Assembly: GCF_913774285.1 (NCBI RefSeq)
Contig: NZ_CAJYHX010000026.1
Location: 124,001 to 188,000, forward strand
Length of the DNA stretch: 64,000 nt
DNA from: an uncultured Sphingomonas sp.
GTDB taxonomy: Bacteria > Pseudomonadota > Alphaproteobacteria > Sphingomonadales > Sphingomonadaceae
Reading direction: 5' to 3'
Shown here: in pieces, positions 15,985 to 25,057 of the stretch
How positions within the stretch are numbered: the first letter of the stretch is position 1
Layout: every line of letters begins with the position of its first letter
The notes under the pieces: model-generated
What the model was told of the DNA's origin: nothing
Database searches by the model: none
The model's input: the letters and a program-made list of their open reading frames with translations, nothing else
Made by a program: the position numbers and the translations under genes

Positions 15985-17703
15985 GTGAAAGAAGAACAGA
16001 AGAATTTCATCCTCTTCGCGGCGTTCGCGGCGCTCGTGCTGCTCGGCTGGCCGATGATCAGCCACTGGTTTTTCCCGCAGCAGCCGGCCGCGCCCGCGAA
16101 GATGGTCGACGGCAAGCTGCAGCCTGTGCCCAATTCGGGCGTCGATCCGGCAACCAACGCGCCGAAGACGATTCGCAGCCGCGACGCGGTCCTGGCGGAC
16201 ACGCCGCGCGTCGCCATCGATACCCCGGCACTGAAGGGCTCGATCAACCTCAAGGGCCTGCGCATCGACGATCTCGTCCTGCGCCAGTACGACCAGACCG
16301 TCGCCAAGAATTCGCCGCCGATCCGCCTGCTCTCGCCGAGCGGTGCCGAGGGCAGCTATTTCGCGCAGTTCGGCTGGCAGGGCGCAGGCGCGCCCGACGG
16401 CAACACCGTGTGGAAGGCCGACGGCGCGACGCTGACGCCTGCCACCCCGGTGAAGCTCACCACCACCAACAGCGCCGGCCAGACCTTCACGGTCGAGCTC
16501 GGCGTCGACTCGAACTACATGTTCACGGTCCGCCAGACCGTCGCCAACCGCGGCGGGGCACCGGTGGCCGTGACCCCGTACACGCTGATCTCGCGCGGTC
16601 AGCGCTCGACCGATACCAGCCAGTGGGCCGCGCATGTCGGCCCGGTCGCCGCGACGCAGGACGGCGCCCATTACGTCAACTGGAAGGACATCGAGAGCGC
16701 GCCCCAGCAGTTTGCCTCGAACGGCGGCTGGGTCGGCTTCAGCGACCATTACTGGCTGACGGCGGCGATCCCCGACCAGCGCGGCGGGGTGACCATCCAG
16801 CAGCGCGGCACCGCGGCGCAGCAGTACCAGGCGGACGTGGCGCTCGCCCAGCCGATCGCGATCCGCCCGGGCAAGGAAGCGACCTACACCAGCCACTTCT
16901 TCGCCGGTGCGAAGGAAGTGAAGCTGCTCGACGCCTATCAGAAGCAGTATAACATCGCCCGCTTCGAGCGCGCGATCGACTGGGGCTGGTTCGAGATCAT
17001 CGAGCGCCCGATCTTCACCTACCTCAGCTGGCTGTTCAAGCTGGTCGGCAATTTCGGCGTGGCGATCATCCTGCTGACGATCACCATCCGCGGCCTGCTG
17101 TTCCCGATCGCGCAGAAGCAGTTCGCCTCGATGGCGAAGATGCGCCAGGTGCAGCCCAAGATGAAGGCGATCCAGGAGCGCTACAAGGACGACAAGCAGC
17201 GCCAGCAGCAGGAGATCATGCAGCTGTACAAGGCGGAGAAGGTCAATCCGCTCGCCGGCTGCGCGCCGATGCTGCTGCAGATCCCGATCATGTTCGCGCT
17301 GTACAAGGTGCTGCTGCTCACGATCGAAATGCGTCACCAGCCGTTCGTGCTGTGGATCAAGGATCTGTCCGCGCCCGATCCGGCGACGATCCTCAACCTG
17401 TTCGGCTATCTCCACTTCACCCTCCCCAGCTTCCTCGCCATCGGCGTGGTACCGGTGCTGCTCGGCGTGTCGATGTTCTTCCAGATGCGGATGAACCCGG
17501 CGCCGATGGACGAGATGCAGAAGCAGATGTTCGCGATCATGCCGTGGATGCTGATGTTCCTGATGGCGCCCTTCGCCGTCGGCCTGCAGCTCTACTGGAT
17601 CACCTCGAACGTGCTGACCGTGCTCCAGCAGCAGTGGCTGTATTCGCGGCATCCGGAGATGAAGGTACCCGTTGAGAAGCCGAAAGCGGCCAAGGCCAAG
17701 TGA
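15985..17703 (+). CDS. yidC: Membrane protein insertase YidC
   Basis: Inner-membrane insertase/chaperone of 572 residues. An N-terminal transmembrane segment (FILFAAFAALVLLGWPM, about 8-24) is followed by a large periplasmic domain (about 50-340). The conserved five-helix 60KD_IMP core follows, with WGWFEIIERPIFTYLSWLFK, the coiled cytoplasmic loop QPKMKAIQERYKDD, and NPLAGCAPMLLQIPIMFALYKV. The start is GTG 15985, which gives the expected N-terminus (VKEEQKNF); the frame extends upstream under yidD but without family support. Downstream lies a palindromic repeat pair, then engB. Confidence 0.97.
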   Translation: MKEEQKNFILFAAFAALVLLGWPMISHWFFPQQPAAPAKMVDGKLQPVPNSGVDPATNAPKTIRSRDAVLADTPRVAIDTPALKGSINLKGLRIDDLVLRQYDQTVAKNSPPIRLLSPSGAEGSYFAQFGWQGAGAPDGNTVWKADGATLTPATPVKLTTTNSAGQTFTVELGVDSNYMFTVRQTVANRGGAPVAVTPYTLISRGQRSTDTSQWAAHVGPVAATQDGAHYVNWKDIESAPQQFASNGGWVGFSDHYWLTAAIPDQRGGVTIQQRGTAAQQYQADVALAQPIAIRPGKEATYTSHFFAGAKEVKLLDAYQKQYNIARFERAIDWGWFEIIERPIFTYLSWLFKLVGNFGVAIILLTITIRGLLFPIAQKQFASMAKMRQVQPKMKAIQERYKDDKQRQQQEIMQLYKAEKVNPLAGCAPMLLQIPIMFALYKVLLLTIEMRHQPFVLWIKDLSAPDPATILNLFGYLHFTLPSFLAIGVVPVLLGVSMFFQMRMNPAPMDEMQKQMFAIMPWMLMFLMAPFAVGLQLYWITSNVLTVLQQQWLYSRHPEMKVPVEKPKAAKAK

Positions 17704-17753
17704 TGATGGTTCCTCCCCTTCCCTCCTCCAAGCATGAGGCCGGCGCTTTCGCT

Positions 17754-17852
17754 CCCCTCCCGCTTGCGGGAGGGGTCGGGGGAGGGACTGACGTGGAGGC
17801 AGCGCTGCGCGGTTGCAGCCCCTCCCCTAGCCCCTCCCGCCTGCGGGAGGGG
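17754..17852. repeat. Paired palindromic repeat (family A), between yidC and engB
   Basis: Two copies of a 22-base palindrome with arms CCCCTCCCGC / GCGGGAGGGG and a 2-base centre (17754-17775 and 17831-17852). They face each other: the first is followed by a G-rich tail and the second is preceded by the complementary C-rich tail, so the whole unit can fold into one long structure. The same unit occurs at 29130-29282. This is REP/BIME-like organisation. Confidence 0.85.
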
Positions 17853-17917
17853 AACGCGGGCACCGCCGCCTGCGATTTGCTGAAAGGGCCCCGCTCGCCG
17901 GGGCAGCTGAGTATCTG

Positions 17918-18553
17918 ATGTCCTTCGACCCCGACCAGATCGAAGCCGCGCGCAAGCTGTTCGCCGGCCCCATCGCCTTCCTCAAGTCCGCGCCCGCGCT
18001 GGAGCATCTGCCCGCGCCGACGGTGCCCGAGGTGGCGTTCGCCGGCCGCTCGAACGTCGGCAAGTCGTCGCTGATCAACGCGCTGACCAACCGCAACAGC
18101 CTTGCCCGCACCTCGGTCACCCCGGGCCGCACGCAGGAACTGAACTTCTTCGACGTCGGCGAGCCGCTGCGTTTCCGCCTGGTCGACATGCCCGGCTACG
18201 GCTTCGCCAAGGCGCCCAAGGACATGGTCCGCAAGTGGCGCTACCTGGTGAACGACTATCTGCGCGGCCGGCAGGAGCTGAAGCGCGCGCTGGTGCTGAT
18301 CGATTCGCGCCACGGCATCAAGGATGTCGACCGCGAGATCCTCGAGATGCTCGACGACGCCGCCGTCAGCTACCGTCTCGTCCTCACTAAGACCGACAAG
18401 ATCAAGGCGAGCGAATTGGCCGAGGTCACCGCCCGGACGGTGGACGAGGCCCGCAAGCGCGCCGCCGCCCATCCCGAGATCCTGGCGACGTCCAGCGACA
18501 AGGGCATGGGCCTGCCCGAACTACGCGCCGCGGTGCTCGAAGCGATCGGCTGA
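17918..18553 (+). CDS. engB: Ribosome biogenesis GTP-binding protein YsxC/EngB
   Basis: Essential GTPase of 211 residues that assists late 50S assembly. G1 is GRSNVGKSS, the G2 region [10 protein letters not shown]3 DMPGYG, and G4 TKTDK. The G5 region is near ATSSDKG. Length and motif spacing are normal. Its position behind yidC follows the usual sphingomonad order, separated here by the repeat pair. Confidence 0.96.
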   Translation: MSFDPDQIEAARKLFAGPIAFLKSAPALEHLPAPTVPEVAFAGRSNVGKSSLINALTNRNSLARTSVTPGRTQELNFFDVGEPLRFRLVDMPGYGFAKAPKDMVRKWRYLVNDYLRGRQELKRALVLIDSRHGIKDVDREILEMLDDAAVSYRLVLTKTDKIKASELAEVTARTVDEARKRAAAHPEILATSSDKGMGLPELRAAVLEAIG

Positions 18554-18561
18554 GCGCGGGC

Positions 18562-18888
18562 GTGGAGGCACTCTTCTCCTACGGCACGCTCCAGCTCGAC
18601 CAGGTGCAGCTGAGTCAGTTCGGCCGGCTGCTCGACGGCACCGACGACGTGCTGCACGGCTATGTGGTCACCGAGATCCAGATCCGCGATCCTGCCGTGC
18701 TCGACGCCAGCGGTATCGAGACGCACTTGGCACTTGTCCCCGGCGAGGGACCGCCGATCGCGGGCAGGGTCTTCCAGTTGACCGCGGACGAACTGGACGC
18801 CGCCGACATCTACGAGAGCGAGAACTATGTCCGGGTGCAGGTGCCCCTCGCCTCGGGCACCAGCGCCTGGGTGTATGTGAAAGCCTGA
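18562..18888 (+). CDS. Gamma-glutamylcyclotransferase (AIG2-like) family protein
   Basis: A small GGCT-fold protein of 108 residues with the nucleotide-loop-like YGTLQ near the start and the conserved acidic region AADIYESENYVRVQV near the end. It starts with GTG 9 bases after the engB stop and is probably translated from the same message. Members act on gamma-glutamyl peptides or similar amides; the exact substrate here is unknown. Confidence 0.8.
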   Translation: MEALFSYGTLQLDQVQLSQFGRLLDGTDDVLHGYVVTEIQIRDPAVLDASGIETHLALVPGEGPPIAGRVFQLTADELDAADIYESENYVRVQVPLASGTSAWVYVKA

Positions 18889-18924
18889 CCCGGTTGCCGG
18901 GCCGGTCCGCGCCCGCTATCCCCG

Positions 18925-19593
18925 ATGCCCATGAAGCTCATCATCGGCAACAAGGCCTATTCGTCCTGGTCGCTCCGCGGCTGGCTCGCCTGCAAGCTCT
19001 CCGGTCTCCCGTTCGAGGAGACGGTCGTGCCGATGTACGACCAGGATTGGGACAAGCGCCGCCAGGGCGCCGAATTCGCCCCCTCCTCGGGCAAGGTGCC
19101 GATCCTGTGGGATGGCGACGCGGTGGTGTGGGACAGCCTGGCGATCGTCGAATATCTCAACGACAAGACGGGTAACACGCTGTTTTGGCCGGAGGACCCG
19201 GCCGCCCGCGCGATGGCGCGGTCGATGGCGGCGGAAATGCATTCCAGCTTCACCGCGCTGCGCAGCAAGCACAGCATGAACGTGCGCCAAGTCTATCCGG
19301 CCGCGCCGGTAGATGCGGACGTGGCAGCCGATCTCGAGCGGATCATGGAGCTTTGGGCGCAGGCCCGCGCCCGCTATGGCAGCGAGGAGCCCTTCCTGTT
19401 CGGCGCGTTCGGCGCGGCCGACATCATGTTCGCACCGGTGGTGACTCGGATCGTCACCTATTCGCTTCCCGTCCCCCGCTTCGCCCAGAGCTACATGCTC
19501 GCGGTGCTCCAGCATCCCTTTATGCAGGATTGGATTGCCGGGGCGCAGGAAGAGGAGTGGGTGATCGAGAAGTACGAGCTGCCGGTGGTGTGA
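18925..19593 (+). CDS. Glutathione S-transferase family protein
   Basis: A protein of 222 residues with an N-terminal thioredoxin-like GST domain. NKAYSSWSLRGWLACK supplies the likely catalytic serine, GKVPIL the cis-proline, and DSLAIVEYL the glutathione gamma-glutamyl site. An all-helical C-terminal domain follows. The closest general type is the zeta/beta-like bacterial GST of unknown substrate. The start ATG at 18925 is followed by a second ATG two codons later. Confidence 0.88.
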   Translation: MPMKLIIGNKAYSSWSLRGWLACKLSGLPFEETVVPMYDQDWDKRRQGAEFAPSSGKVPILWDGDAVVWDSLAIVEYLNDKTGNTLFWPEDPAARAMARSMAAEMHSSFTALRSKHSMNVRQVYPAAPVDADVAADLERIMELWAQARARYGSEEPFLFGAFGAADIMFAPVVTRIVTYSLPVPRFAQSYMLAVLQHPFMQDWIAGAQEEEWVIEKYELPVV

Positions 19594-19600
19594 CATAACC

Positions 19601-19717
19601 ATCTAAGCCCCTCCTCCTTGGAGGAGGGGTTGGGGTGGAGGGATTCCAGAACATCGGTTGGTCTCGGTGAGATACAGCCCCACCCCAATCCCTCCCCTGA
19701 AGGGGAGGGGCTTAGAT
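19601..19717. repeat. Paired palindromic repeat (family B) between convergent genes
   Basis: The two ends are inverted copies: ATCTAAGCCCCTCC at 19601-19614 and the complementary GGGGAGGGGCTTAGAT ending at 19717. Each contains a local G/C palindrome, with arms around CTCCTCC/GGAGGAG and CCCTCCCC/GGGGAGGG. It lies between the GST gene (+) and the cupin gene (-) and could terminate both transcripts. Confidence 0.8.
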
Positions 19718-19723
19718 CTGGCC

Positions 19724-20185
19724 CTACTTCAACCGCTCGGTGTCGTACCGCGTCCCGTCCTTGCGGAAATAGCCCTCCGGCGTGAACACCATGTCGATGT
19801 CGGGATATTCTCCGGTCCCTCGGGGCCCCGCGCCGATCGCGAGGAACACGGCATCCGACTCGGACCGGTTCTGCAGATGATGCCCGTCCGCCACCCCGGC
19901 CGGAAACGCCGCGCAGTCGCCCGCAACCAGCAGCGTCTCGCCGCCCTCCTCCACCAGCACCGCCACGCCCGCCAGCATCACGACGAACTCGTCCTCCTGG
20001 TCGTGCCAGTGGCGCTGCGACGACCAGGCGCCGGGCTTGAGCACGACATGGCTCACCCCCATCGCGGTCAGCCCGCTCGGCGGCGCCAGCCGGCGATACC
20101 AGCGCCCCGCCACCGGCGCGTCGAACGGTGGTGGATAGCCGGTGGCGTTGGTCTGCGGGATTGTATCCAGATCCAGCTTGGGCAA
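19724..20185 (-). CDS. Cupin-domain protein
   Basis: A single-cupin protein of 153 residues. Motif 1 is visible as RHWHDQEDEFVVMLAG, giving two histidines and a glutamate for metal binding, and motif 2 falls in the GDCAAFPAGVADGHHL region. It resembles sphingomonad cupins of unknown substrate often annotated as auxin-binding-like or dioxygenase-like. It is divergent from dapE, whose start lies 30 bases away. Confidence 0.82.
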   Translation of the reverse strand: MPKLDLDTIPQTNATGYPPPFDAPVAGRWYRRLAPPSGLTAMGVSHVVLKPGAWSSQRHWHDQEDEFVVMLAGVAVLVEEGGETLLVAGDCAAFPAGVADGHHLQNRSESDAVFLAIGAGPRGTGEYPDIDMVFTPEGYFRKDGTRYDTERLK

Positions 20186-20214
20186 TGTCGCCTCCCTTGT
20201 ATGTGGGAGGTAGT

Positions 20215-21327
20215 GTGCCGGACGTCGTCGAACTCACCAAGGCCCTGATCGGCGCCGAAAGCGTCACGCCCGCGCGCGGTAGCGTGTTCGACGTGCTGGA
20301 GCAGGCGCTCTTGCCCCTGGGTTTCCGCGTCGAGCGCTTCGTCGAAGGCGAGGCGCCCGACGGCCCGGTCGAGAACCTGCTCGCGGTGCGTGGGCATGGC
20401 GGCCCGCACTTCGCCTTTGCCGGCCATCTCGACGTCGTGCCCCCCGGGGAGGGTTGGACCAGTGGCGCCTTCGCCCCCGAAATCCGCGGCGAGCTGCTTT
20501 ACGGCCGCGGCGCGGTCGACATGAAGGGCGCGATTGCCGCCTTCGTCGCGGCGGCTGCCCAGGTGCCCGCACGCGGCACCACCAGCCTGATCATCACCGG
20601 CGACGAGGAAGGCCCCGCCACCTACGGCACGCCCAAGCTGATCGAACGCATGACCGAGCGCGGGCTCGTCCCCGATTGCTGCGTCGTCGGCGAGCCAACC
20701 TCGGCGCACCGGCTGGGCGACACGATCAAGATCGGCCGGCGCGGATCGACGGTGATCGACATCGCCGTGATCGGCCGTCAGGGCCATGTCGCCTACCCGC
20801 ACCTCGCCGACAATCCGGTCCCTCGCCTCGTCCGCGCGCTGGCCGAGATCGACGCGATCGTGCTGGACAAGGGCAATGCCTGGTTCCAGCCGTCGAACAT
20901 CGAGGTGATCGACTTGGGCGTCGGCAACAAGGCGACCAACGTCATCCCGGGCCGTGCCGCCGCGCGGATCAGCATCCGCTTCAACGACCAGCAGCGCGGG
21001 CCCGATCTGATCGAGCGCATCCGGGAGGTGGTCGCGCGCCACGCCCCGAATGCCGAGGTGCATGGCCGTGTCTATGGCGAGGCGTTCCTCACCGAACCCG
21101 GCCCGCTGTCAGAGTTGGTCAGCGGCGCGATCCGCGACGTGCTGGGGGTGGATGCGGAGCTGTCGACCACCGGCGGCACTTCGGACGCCCGCTTCCTGTC
21201 GCGCGTCTGCCCGGTGGTGGAATTCGGCCTGCTCAACGCGACGATGCACAAGCTGGACGAGGCCGTAGCGCTCGCCGATCTGCGCGCGCTGACGGACGTA
21301 TATGCGGAGATCTTGCGCCGGGTGTAG
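20215..21327 (+). CDS. dapE: Succinyl-diaminopimelate desuccinylase
   Basis: Zn-dependent M20 hydrolase of 370 residues in lysine/meso-diaminopimelate synthesis, removing succinate from N-succinyl-LL-DAP. Metal-site motifs are present: FAGHLDVVPPG, GRGAVDMKG, the catalytic TGDEEG, and VGEPT. STTGGTSDARF is the DapE-type substrate segment. I chose GTG 20215, which follows GGGAGG closely. Another GTG (20203) and an ATG (20185) upstream are possible but overlap the divergent cupin promoter or start. Confidence 0.93.
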   Translation: MPDVVELTKALIGAESVTPARGSVFDVLEQALLPLGFRVERFVEGEAPDGPVENLLAVRGHGGPHFAFAGHLDVVPPGEGWTSGAFAPEIRGELLYGRGAVDMKGAIAAFVAAAAQVPARGTTSLIITGDEEGPATYGTPKLIERMTERGLVPDCCVVGEPTSAHRLGDTIKIGRRGSTVIDIAVIGRQGHVAYPHLADNPVPRLVRALAEIDAIVLDKGNAWFQPSNIEVIDLGVGNKATNVIPGRAAARISIRFNDQQRGPDLIERIREVVARHAPNAEVHGRVYGEAFLTEPGPLSELVSGAIRDVLGVDAELSTTGGTSDARFLSRVCPVVEFGLLNATMHKLDEAVALADLRALTDVYAEILRRV

Positions 21328-21331
21328 CGCG

Positions 21332-23002
21332 TCAGGCGCTTACGCGGCGCGGCGCCATGTCCTGTACCCAGGCAAGGAAGTCTGCCTCGCCCATCGGCGC
21401 GCCGATCGCATAGCCCTGCAGCACATCGCAGCCGATCACGCGCAGCACCGCGGACTGGGCCTCGCTCTCGATTCCCTCGGCCACGGCCTCGCAACCGATG
21501 CCGTGGACGAGGCCGATCACCGCCTGGGCGACGGCGCGTGCCTCCGGGTTGGTCGCGACGTGCTCTATCAGGCTGCGATCGAGCTTCACCCGGTCGATCG
21601 GCAGCCGCCGAAGGCGCGCAAGGTTCGAATAGCCGGTGCCGAAATCGTCCACCGCGATCGTGGCGCCCGCCGAACGCAGCGTCGCGATCGCGCGCAGCAC
21701 GTCCTCCGAGCAGTGCATCGCCAGCGTCTCGCTGATCTCCAGCTCGAGCAGCCGGGCGGGCGCCTGTGCCGCGAGCATCGCCGCGCGGAGGTGGCGGAAG
21801 AAGCTGGCATGGTCGATCTGGCGCTGGCTGACGTTTACCGCCAGCCGCTGCTCGATGCCGAGCCGGGCCCAGCGCGCGATGGTGTTCGCCACCGTCGCCA
21901 CCACCCAATCGCCGATCTCGACGATCAGCCCCGTCTCCTCGGCGCGCTGCAGGAACGAACCCGGCAACTTGGTGCCGTCGGGATGCTGCCAGCGCAGCAG
22001 CGCCTCGGCGCCGACGATCGCGCCCGTGCTCGCCGAAACCTGCGGCTGGAAGACCAGCGCGAATTCGTCATGCTCGATCGCGGCGCGAAGCTCGGTCTCC
22101 AGCCGCGCACGCGCGATCATCTGCGCGGCGAGGCCGTCGCTGAACGTCTCGACCCGGCCGCGGCCCTGGGTCTTGGCCTGGTACATCGCGGCGTCGGCGG
22201 CCCCCATCAGCTCGTGCAGCGTCACGCCGTGATCGGGATAGAGCGCCAGCCCGACCGACGCCCCGATGCAGACCTGCTGGCCGGCGAGATCGAACGGTTC
22301 GCACAGCGCCTCGAGCACCTTCTCGCCCACCCGCTGGCGGGCATGCGGATCGGGCAGGTCGGCGAAGAACAGCGTGAACTCGTCGCCGGCGAGGCGGCCG
22401 ATCAGCGGCGTTTCGCCATGGTTGAACGCGGCGCACTGGTCGCCCACCGCACGCAGCCGGTGGGCGACCATGCCGAGCAGCACATCGCCCACCGCATGGC
22501 CGAGCGTGTCGTTGACAGCCTTGAACCGATCGAGATCGATGAAGAACAGCACCGCGCGGGCCTCTTCGTGCGCGTCTTCGAGCATCCGCTCGGCACTGCG
22601 GCGGAAATGCGGGCGGTTGGCAAGCCCGGTCACCGTGTCGAACATCGCCAGCCGGTGCACGCTCTCCAGATTGCCGCGAAGCTTGAGAAACAGCTCATCC
22701 ATCGACTCGGCGAGGCGCGGGGCGCCTTTTGCCAGCGCGGTCGGCAGCGGACTTTCGAGATCACCCAGCGCTGCGCTGTGCAGGCGATCCACCGCGGCAG
22801 CGAGCGCGGCGTTGCGGCGCGGTTGGAGCAGGATCAGCACGGCGAGGACGGAGAGCACCGTCAGCGGCACCGCCAGCGCGACGGCGACGCCCAACACGTT
22901 CAAGGTCGCGCCCGCCGCCCATGCCGCGCCGACGAGCAGGCAGGCCGCAAGCGCAGCGGCGCTCGCAACTCCCCTTCCGATGCCTCGCTCCCCCCAGCGC
23001 AT
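21332..23002 (-). CDS. GGDEF-EAL domain protein (cyclic-di-GMP turnover)
   Basis: Membrane protein of about 556 residues. Two N-terminal transmembrane segments (about 10-30 and 36-60) are followed by a GGDEF domain with the variant AGDEF at about 205-209, and no obvious RxxD inhibitory site before it. An EAL domain follows, with EALLRW near 333, an intact DDFGTGYSNL near 452, and the E of ESEAQ. EAL residues look catalytic, so it is probably a phosphodiesterase. Whether the AGDEF half makes cyclic-di-GMP or only binds GTP cannot be told. No PAS or response-regulator domain is present. An alternative start lies 6 codons upstream (23020). It converges on dapE with a 4-base gap. Confidence 0.9.
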   Translation of the reverse strand: MRWGERGIGRGVASAAALAACLLVGAAWAAGATLNVLGVAVALAVPLTVLSVLAVLILLQPRRNAALAAAVDRLHSAALGDLESPLPTALAKGAPRLAESMDELFLKLRGNLESVHRLAMFDTVTGLANRPHFRRSAERMLEDAHEEARAVLFFIDLDRFKAVNDTLGHAVGDVLLGMVAHRLRAVGDQCAAFNHGETPLIGRLAGDEFTLFFADLPDPHARQRVGEKVLEALCEPFDLAGQQVCIGASVGLALYPDHGVTLHELMGAADAAMYQAKTQGRGRVETFSDGLAAQMIARARLETELRAAIEHDEFALVFQPQVSASTGAIVGAEALLRWQHPDGTKLPGSFLQRAEETGLIVEIGDWVVATVANTIARWARLGIEQRLAVNVSQRQIDHASFFRHLRAAMLAAQAPARLLELEISETLAMHCSEDVLRAIATLRSAGATIAVDDFGTGYSNLARLRRLPIDRVKLDRSLIEHVATNPEARAVAQAVIGLVHGIGCEAVAEGIESEAQSAVLRVIGCDVLQGYAIGAPMGEADFLAWVQDMAPRRVSA

Positions 23003-23094
23003 TGTCGATCGACGCTCCAAAGATCCCCAGCGGCGCCGATAGTAGATGGCGCAGCGGTAGACTTCGCATGCATTAGTTAAGAAACTCCGGTGTT

Positions 23095-23700
23095 CTACGA
23101 AGACCGGGGCCGTCGCAACACAATGTACAGCGCCCCGGCACCACCATGCCGAGGATGCGCCTGACGTACTGCGGCAATTTTGTCGGAATGCCGCGAGGCC
23201 GCCAACCAGTCGCCGACCGCCGCGCGGATTGCGCCGCGCGCGTGCGGCCGCTCCGACTCGGGCCGCGGCGGCTTGCCGGTGACCAGCAACAACACGCGGT
23301 CGCCATGCGCGATTGCCTGGGCGAGCCCGGCGTCGAGTCGATCATAGGCGGCGTGGAGGTTATGCCCGTGGAGGTCTATCGAACTTTCCGGCGCCACAAG
23401 ACCGCGCGACAGCCTGCGGTCCCAGCTCGCATCCAGCGTGCGGCGCTCGTGCGAGTCGGGCATCGGCGTGGAGAGCGTGATCGCGGGGCGGGCGGGCCGA
23501 GTAGGCACCAGCTTGCCGACCGGTACGTCGAGCGCCATGCGGGCCGGCGGAGCAGCCCGCTTGGGCGCGGGCTCAGCCGCCGGCTCCGGCGGCAGCCGCT
23601 TGGGCGCAGCGCGGACGTGGAGCGGCGTCACGCTCGCAATCACCTTCTGCCACAGCGCCGCTTCCTCGGGCGCCAGATCGCGGCGCCCGCGCCCGCTCAT
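23095..23700 (-). CDS. Smr-domain protein
   Basis: A protein of 201 residues with a proline/alanine-rich basic linker (about 30-90) and a C-terminal Smr domain: SSIDLHGHNLHAAYDRL, the DLHG motif typical of the family, then VLLLVTGKPPR and GAIRAAVGDWL. Smr domains are usually nucleases or nucleic-acid binders linked to MutS2 or ribosome quality control. The ATG at 23700 overlaps the mltA stop (ATGA), so translation is coupled. The pairing with mltA is a conserved alphaproteobacterial order. Confidence 0.87.
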   Translation of the reverse strand: MSGRGRRDLAPEEAALWQKVIASVTPLHVRAAPKRLPPEPAAEPAPKRAAPPARMALDVPVGKLVPTRPARPAITLSTPMPDSHERRTLDASWDRRLSRGLVAPESSIDLHGHNLHAAYDRLDAGLAQAIAHGDRVLLLVTGKPPRPESERPHARGAIRAAVGDWLAASRHSDKIAAVRQAHPRHGGAGALYIVLRRPRSS

Positions 23701-25049
23701 GGCTGAGGGATCGTGGGCTGAGGAGTCGTCGGCTGGGGCATGGTCGGCTGGATCGCGCTCAGCCGGGCAAGCGTGCCCTTGGGTAGCAGCAGCCAGGCGG
23801 TGCCGCGCGCGGCCATGCCGCCGGCGATTGCGCGCGCATCGTCCCCTGCGCCCCAGAAGGTATCGACGCGGTTGGCGCCCTTGATCGCGCCGCCGGTATC
23901 CTGCGCCACCCACAGCCCGCTCGCATCGGTGCGGTCCATCGACAGGAACAACGGTGCGCCCAGGGGCACGAACTTCGGGTCCGCCGCCACGCTGGTCCAG
24001 CCGGCGACGGGATAGCCCATCGCGCCCAGCGGCCCCGCGCCGTCCAGTTCCTTGAAGAACACGAAGCTCTTGTTCTCGCGCATGATCGCGCGGCCTTCTT
24101 CAGGGTGCGCGCGCAAATAGGCGACGATGCCCTGCATCGAGGTCTGGCCGGGGCCGAGCAGCCCGCGATCCTTCATCAGCTTGCCGATGCCGGTATAGTC
24201 GCGGCCGTTCTGCCCGGCATAGCCGATGCGCAGCACCTCCCCGCCCGGCCCCTTGAGCCGGCCCGAGCCCTGCACCTGCAGGAAGAACATCTCGATCGGA
24301 TCGGCCGCCCAGGCGACCACGGGGGCGTGCCCCTCCAGCGCGCCCTGCTCGATCTGGGTGCGATCGTAATAGGGGACGAACTGGCGGCCATCGACCCGGC
24401 CGCGGATCTTCTTGCCCTTCAGCGCATCGGAGAAGAGCCCGAGATCGACCTCGATCAGATTGTCGGGCACGCCGTAGACCGGCACGTCATAGCCCGAGCG
24501 GCGCGTGCGGACGCCGGCGATCTCGGGCTCGTAATAGCCGGTGGCGAAGGCGGCGCCGTTGCCGACCTGCACCGTCTCGAACCACTGCGCGAAGAAGAGC
24601 GCGGCATCGCCCGACCAGCTTGCCGCGGCGGCACAGGCATTGGTCCAGTCGGCGCCGGTGGTGAGGCCGGACGCGTCGGTACGCCGCAGCAGCCCCGGAC
24701 AGCTGAGCTTGAACGCGGCGAGCGCGCGCTTGGCATTGTCGGACGTGATCGGCAGCGTCTCGATCGCCGGACCGGCGACCAGCCCTGCCATCGCCGCGGT
24801 GGTCGCGCCGGTGGCGACGGGTGCGGCCGGCATCGCGGGCAGCGGAGTCGCGGCGGTCGGCTGGCGGGCGGGAAGATTTGCAGGCGTCTCGGGCAGCGCG
24901 GCACCCGGGCGCGGACGCTCGGGCGCGGGTTCAGGCCGTGCGGGCGCCGGGCGCGTCGGCGCCGGCCGCGTGCCCGCTTCCGGGGGAACGATGCTGCTCG
25001 AACACGCGCCGAGCAGCCCCGCAAGCGCCAATCCCCCGATGATACGCAT
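23697..25049 (-). CDS. mltA: Membrane-bound lytic murein transglycosylase A
   Basis: Outer-membrane lipoprotein of 450 residues that cleaves peptidoglycan glycan strands to form 1,6-anhydromuropeptides. Signal peptide with lipobox LLGAC (C16), then a proline/alanine-rich linker (about 22-80), then the MltA barrel (FATGYYEPEIAG, PPV-type VYGVP, IRGRVDGRQFVPYYDR, FFLQVQGSGRL) and the 3D domain with the catalytic Asp in WVAQDTGGAIKGANRVDTFWG. Length is above E. coli MltA because of the linker and an odd C-terminal tail of repeated PQPT units after about residue 430. Confidence 0.95.
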   Translation of the reverse strand: MRIIGGLALAGLLGACSSSIVPPEAGTRPAPTRPAPARPEPAPERPRPGAALPETPANLPARQPTAATPLPAMPAAPVATGATTAAMAGLVAGPAIETLPITSDNAKRALAAFKLSCPGLLRRTDASGLTTGADWTNACAAAASWSGDAALFFAQWFETVQVGNGAAFATGYYEPEIAGVRTRRSGYDVPVYGVPDNLIEVDLGLFSDALKGKKIRGRVDGRQFVPYYDRTQIEQGALEGHAPVVAWAADPIEMFFLQVQGSGRLKGPGGEVLRIGYAGQNGRDYTGIGKLMKDRGLLGPGQTSMQGIVAYLRAHPEEGRAIMRENKSFVFFKELDGAGPLGAMGYPVAGWTSVAADPKFVPLGAPLFLSMDRTDASGLWVAQDTGGAIKGANRVDTFWGAGDDARAIAGGMAARGTAWLLLPKGTLARLSAIQPTMPQPTTPQPTIPQP

Positions 25050-25057
25050 ACCGCCCC

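Noticed and set aside
15979..17652. Long open frame (557 codons) on the minus strand opposite yidC
   Set aside because: It is the mirror of yidC, rich in R, H, D and L as expected from high-GC codon bias, and has no recognisable motif. Similar antisense frames occur opposite most genes here.
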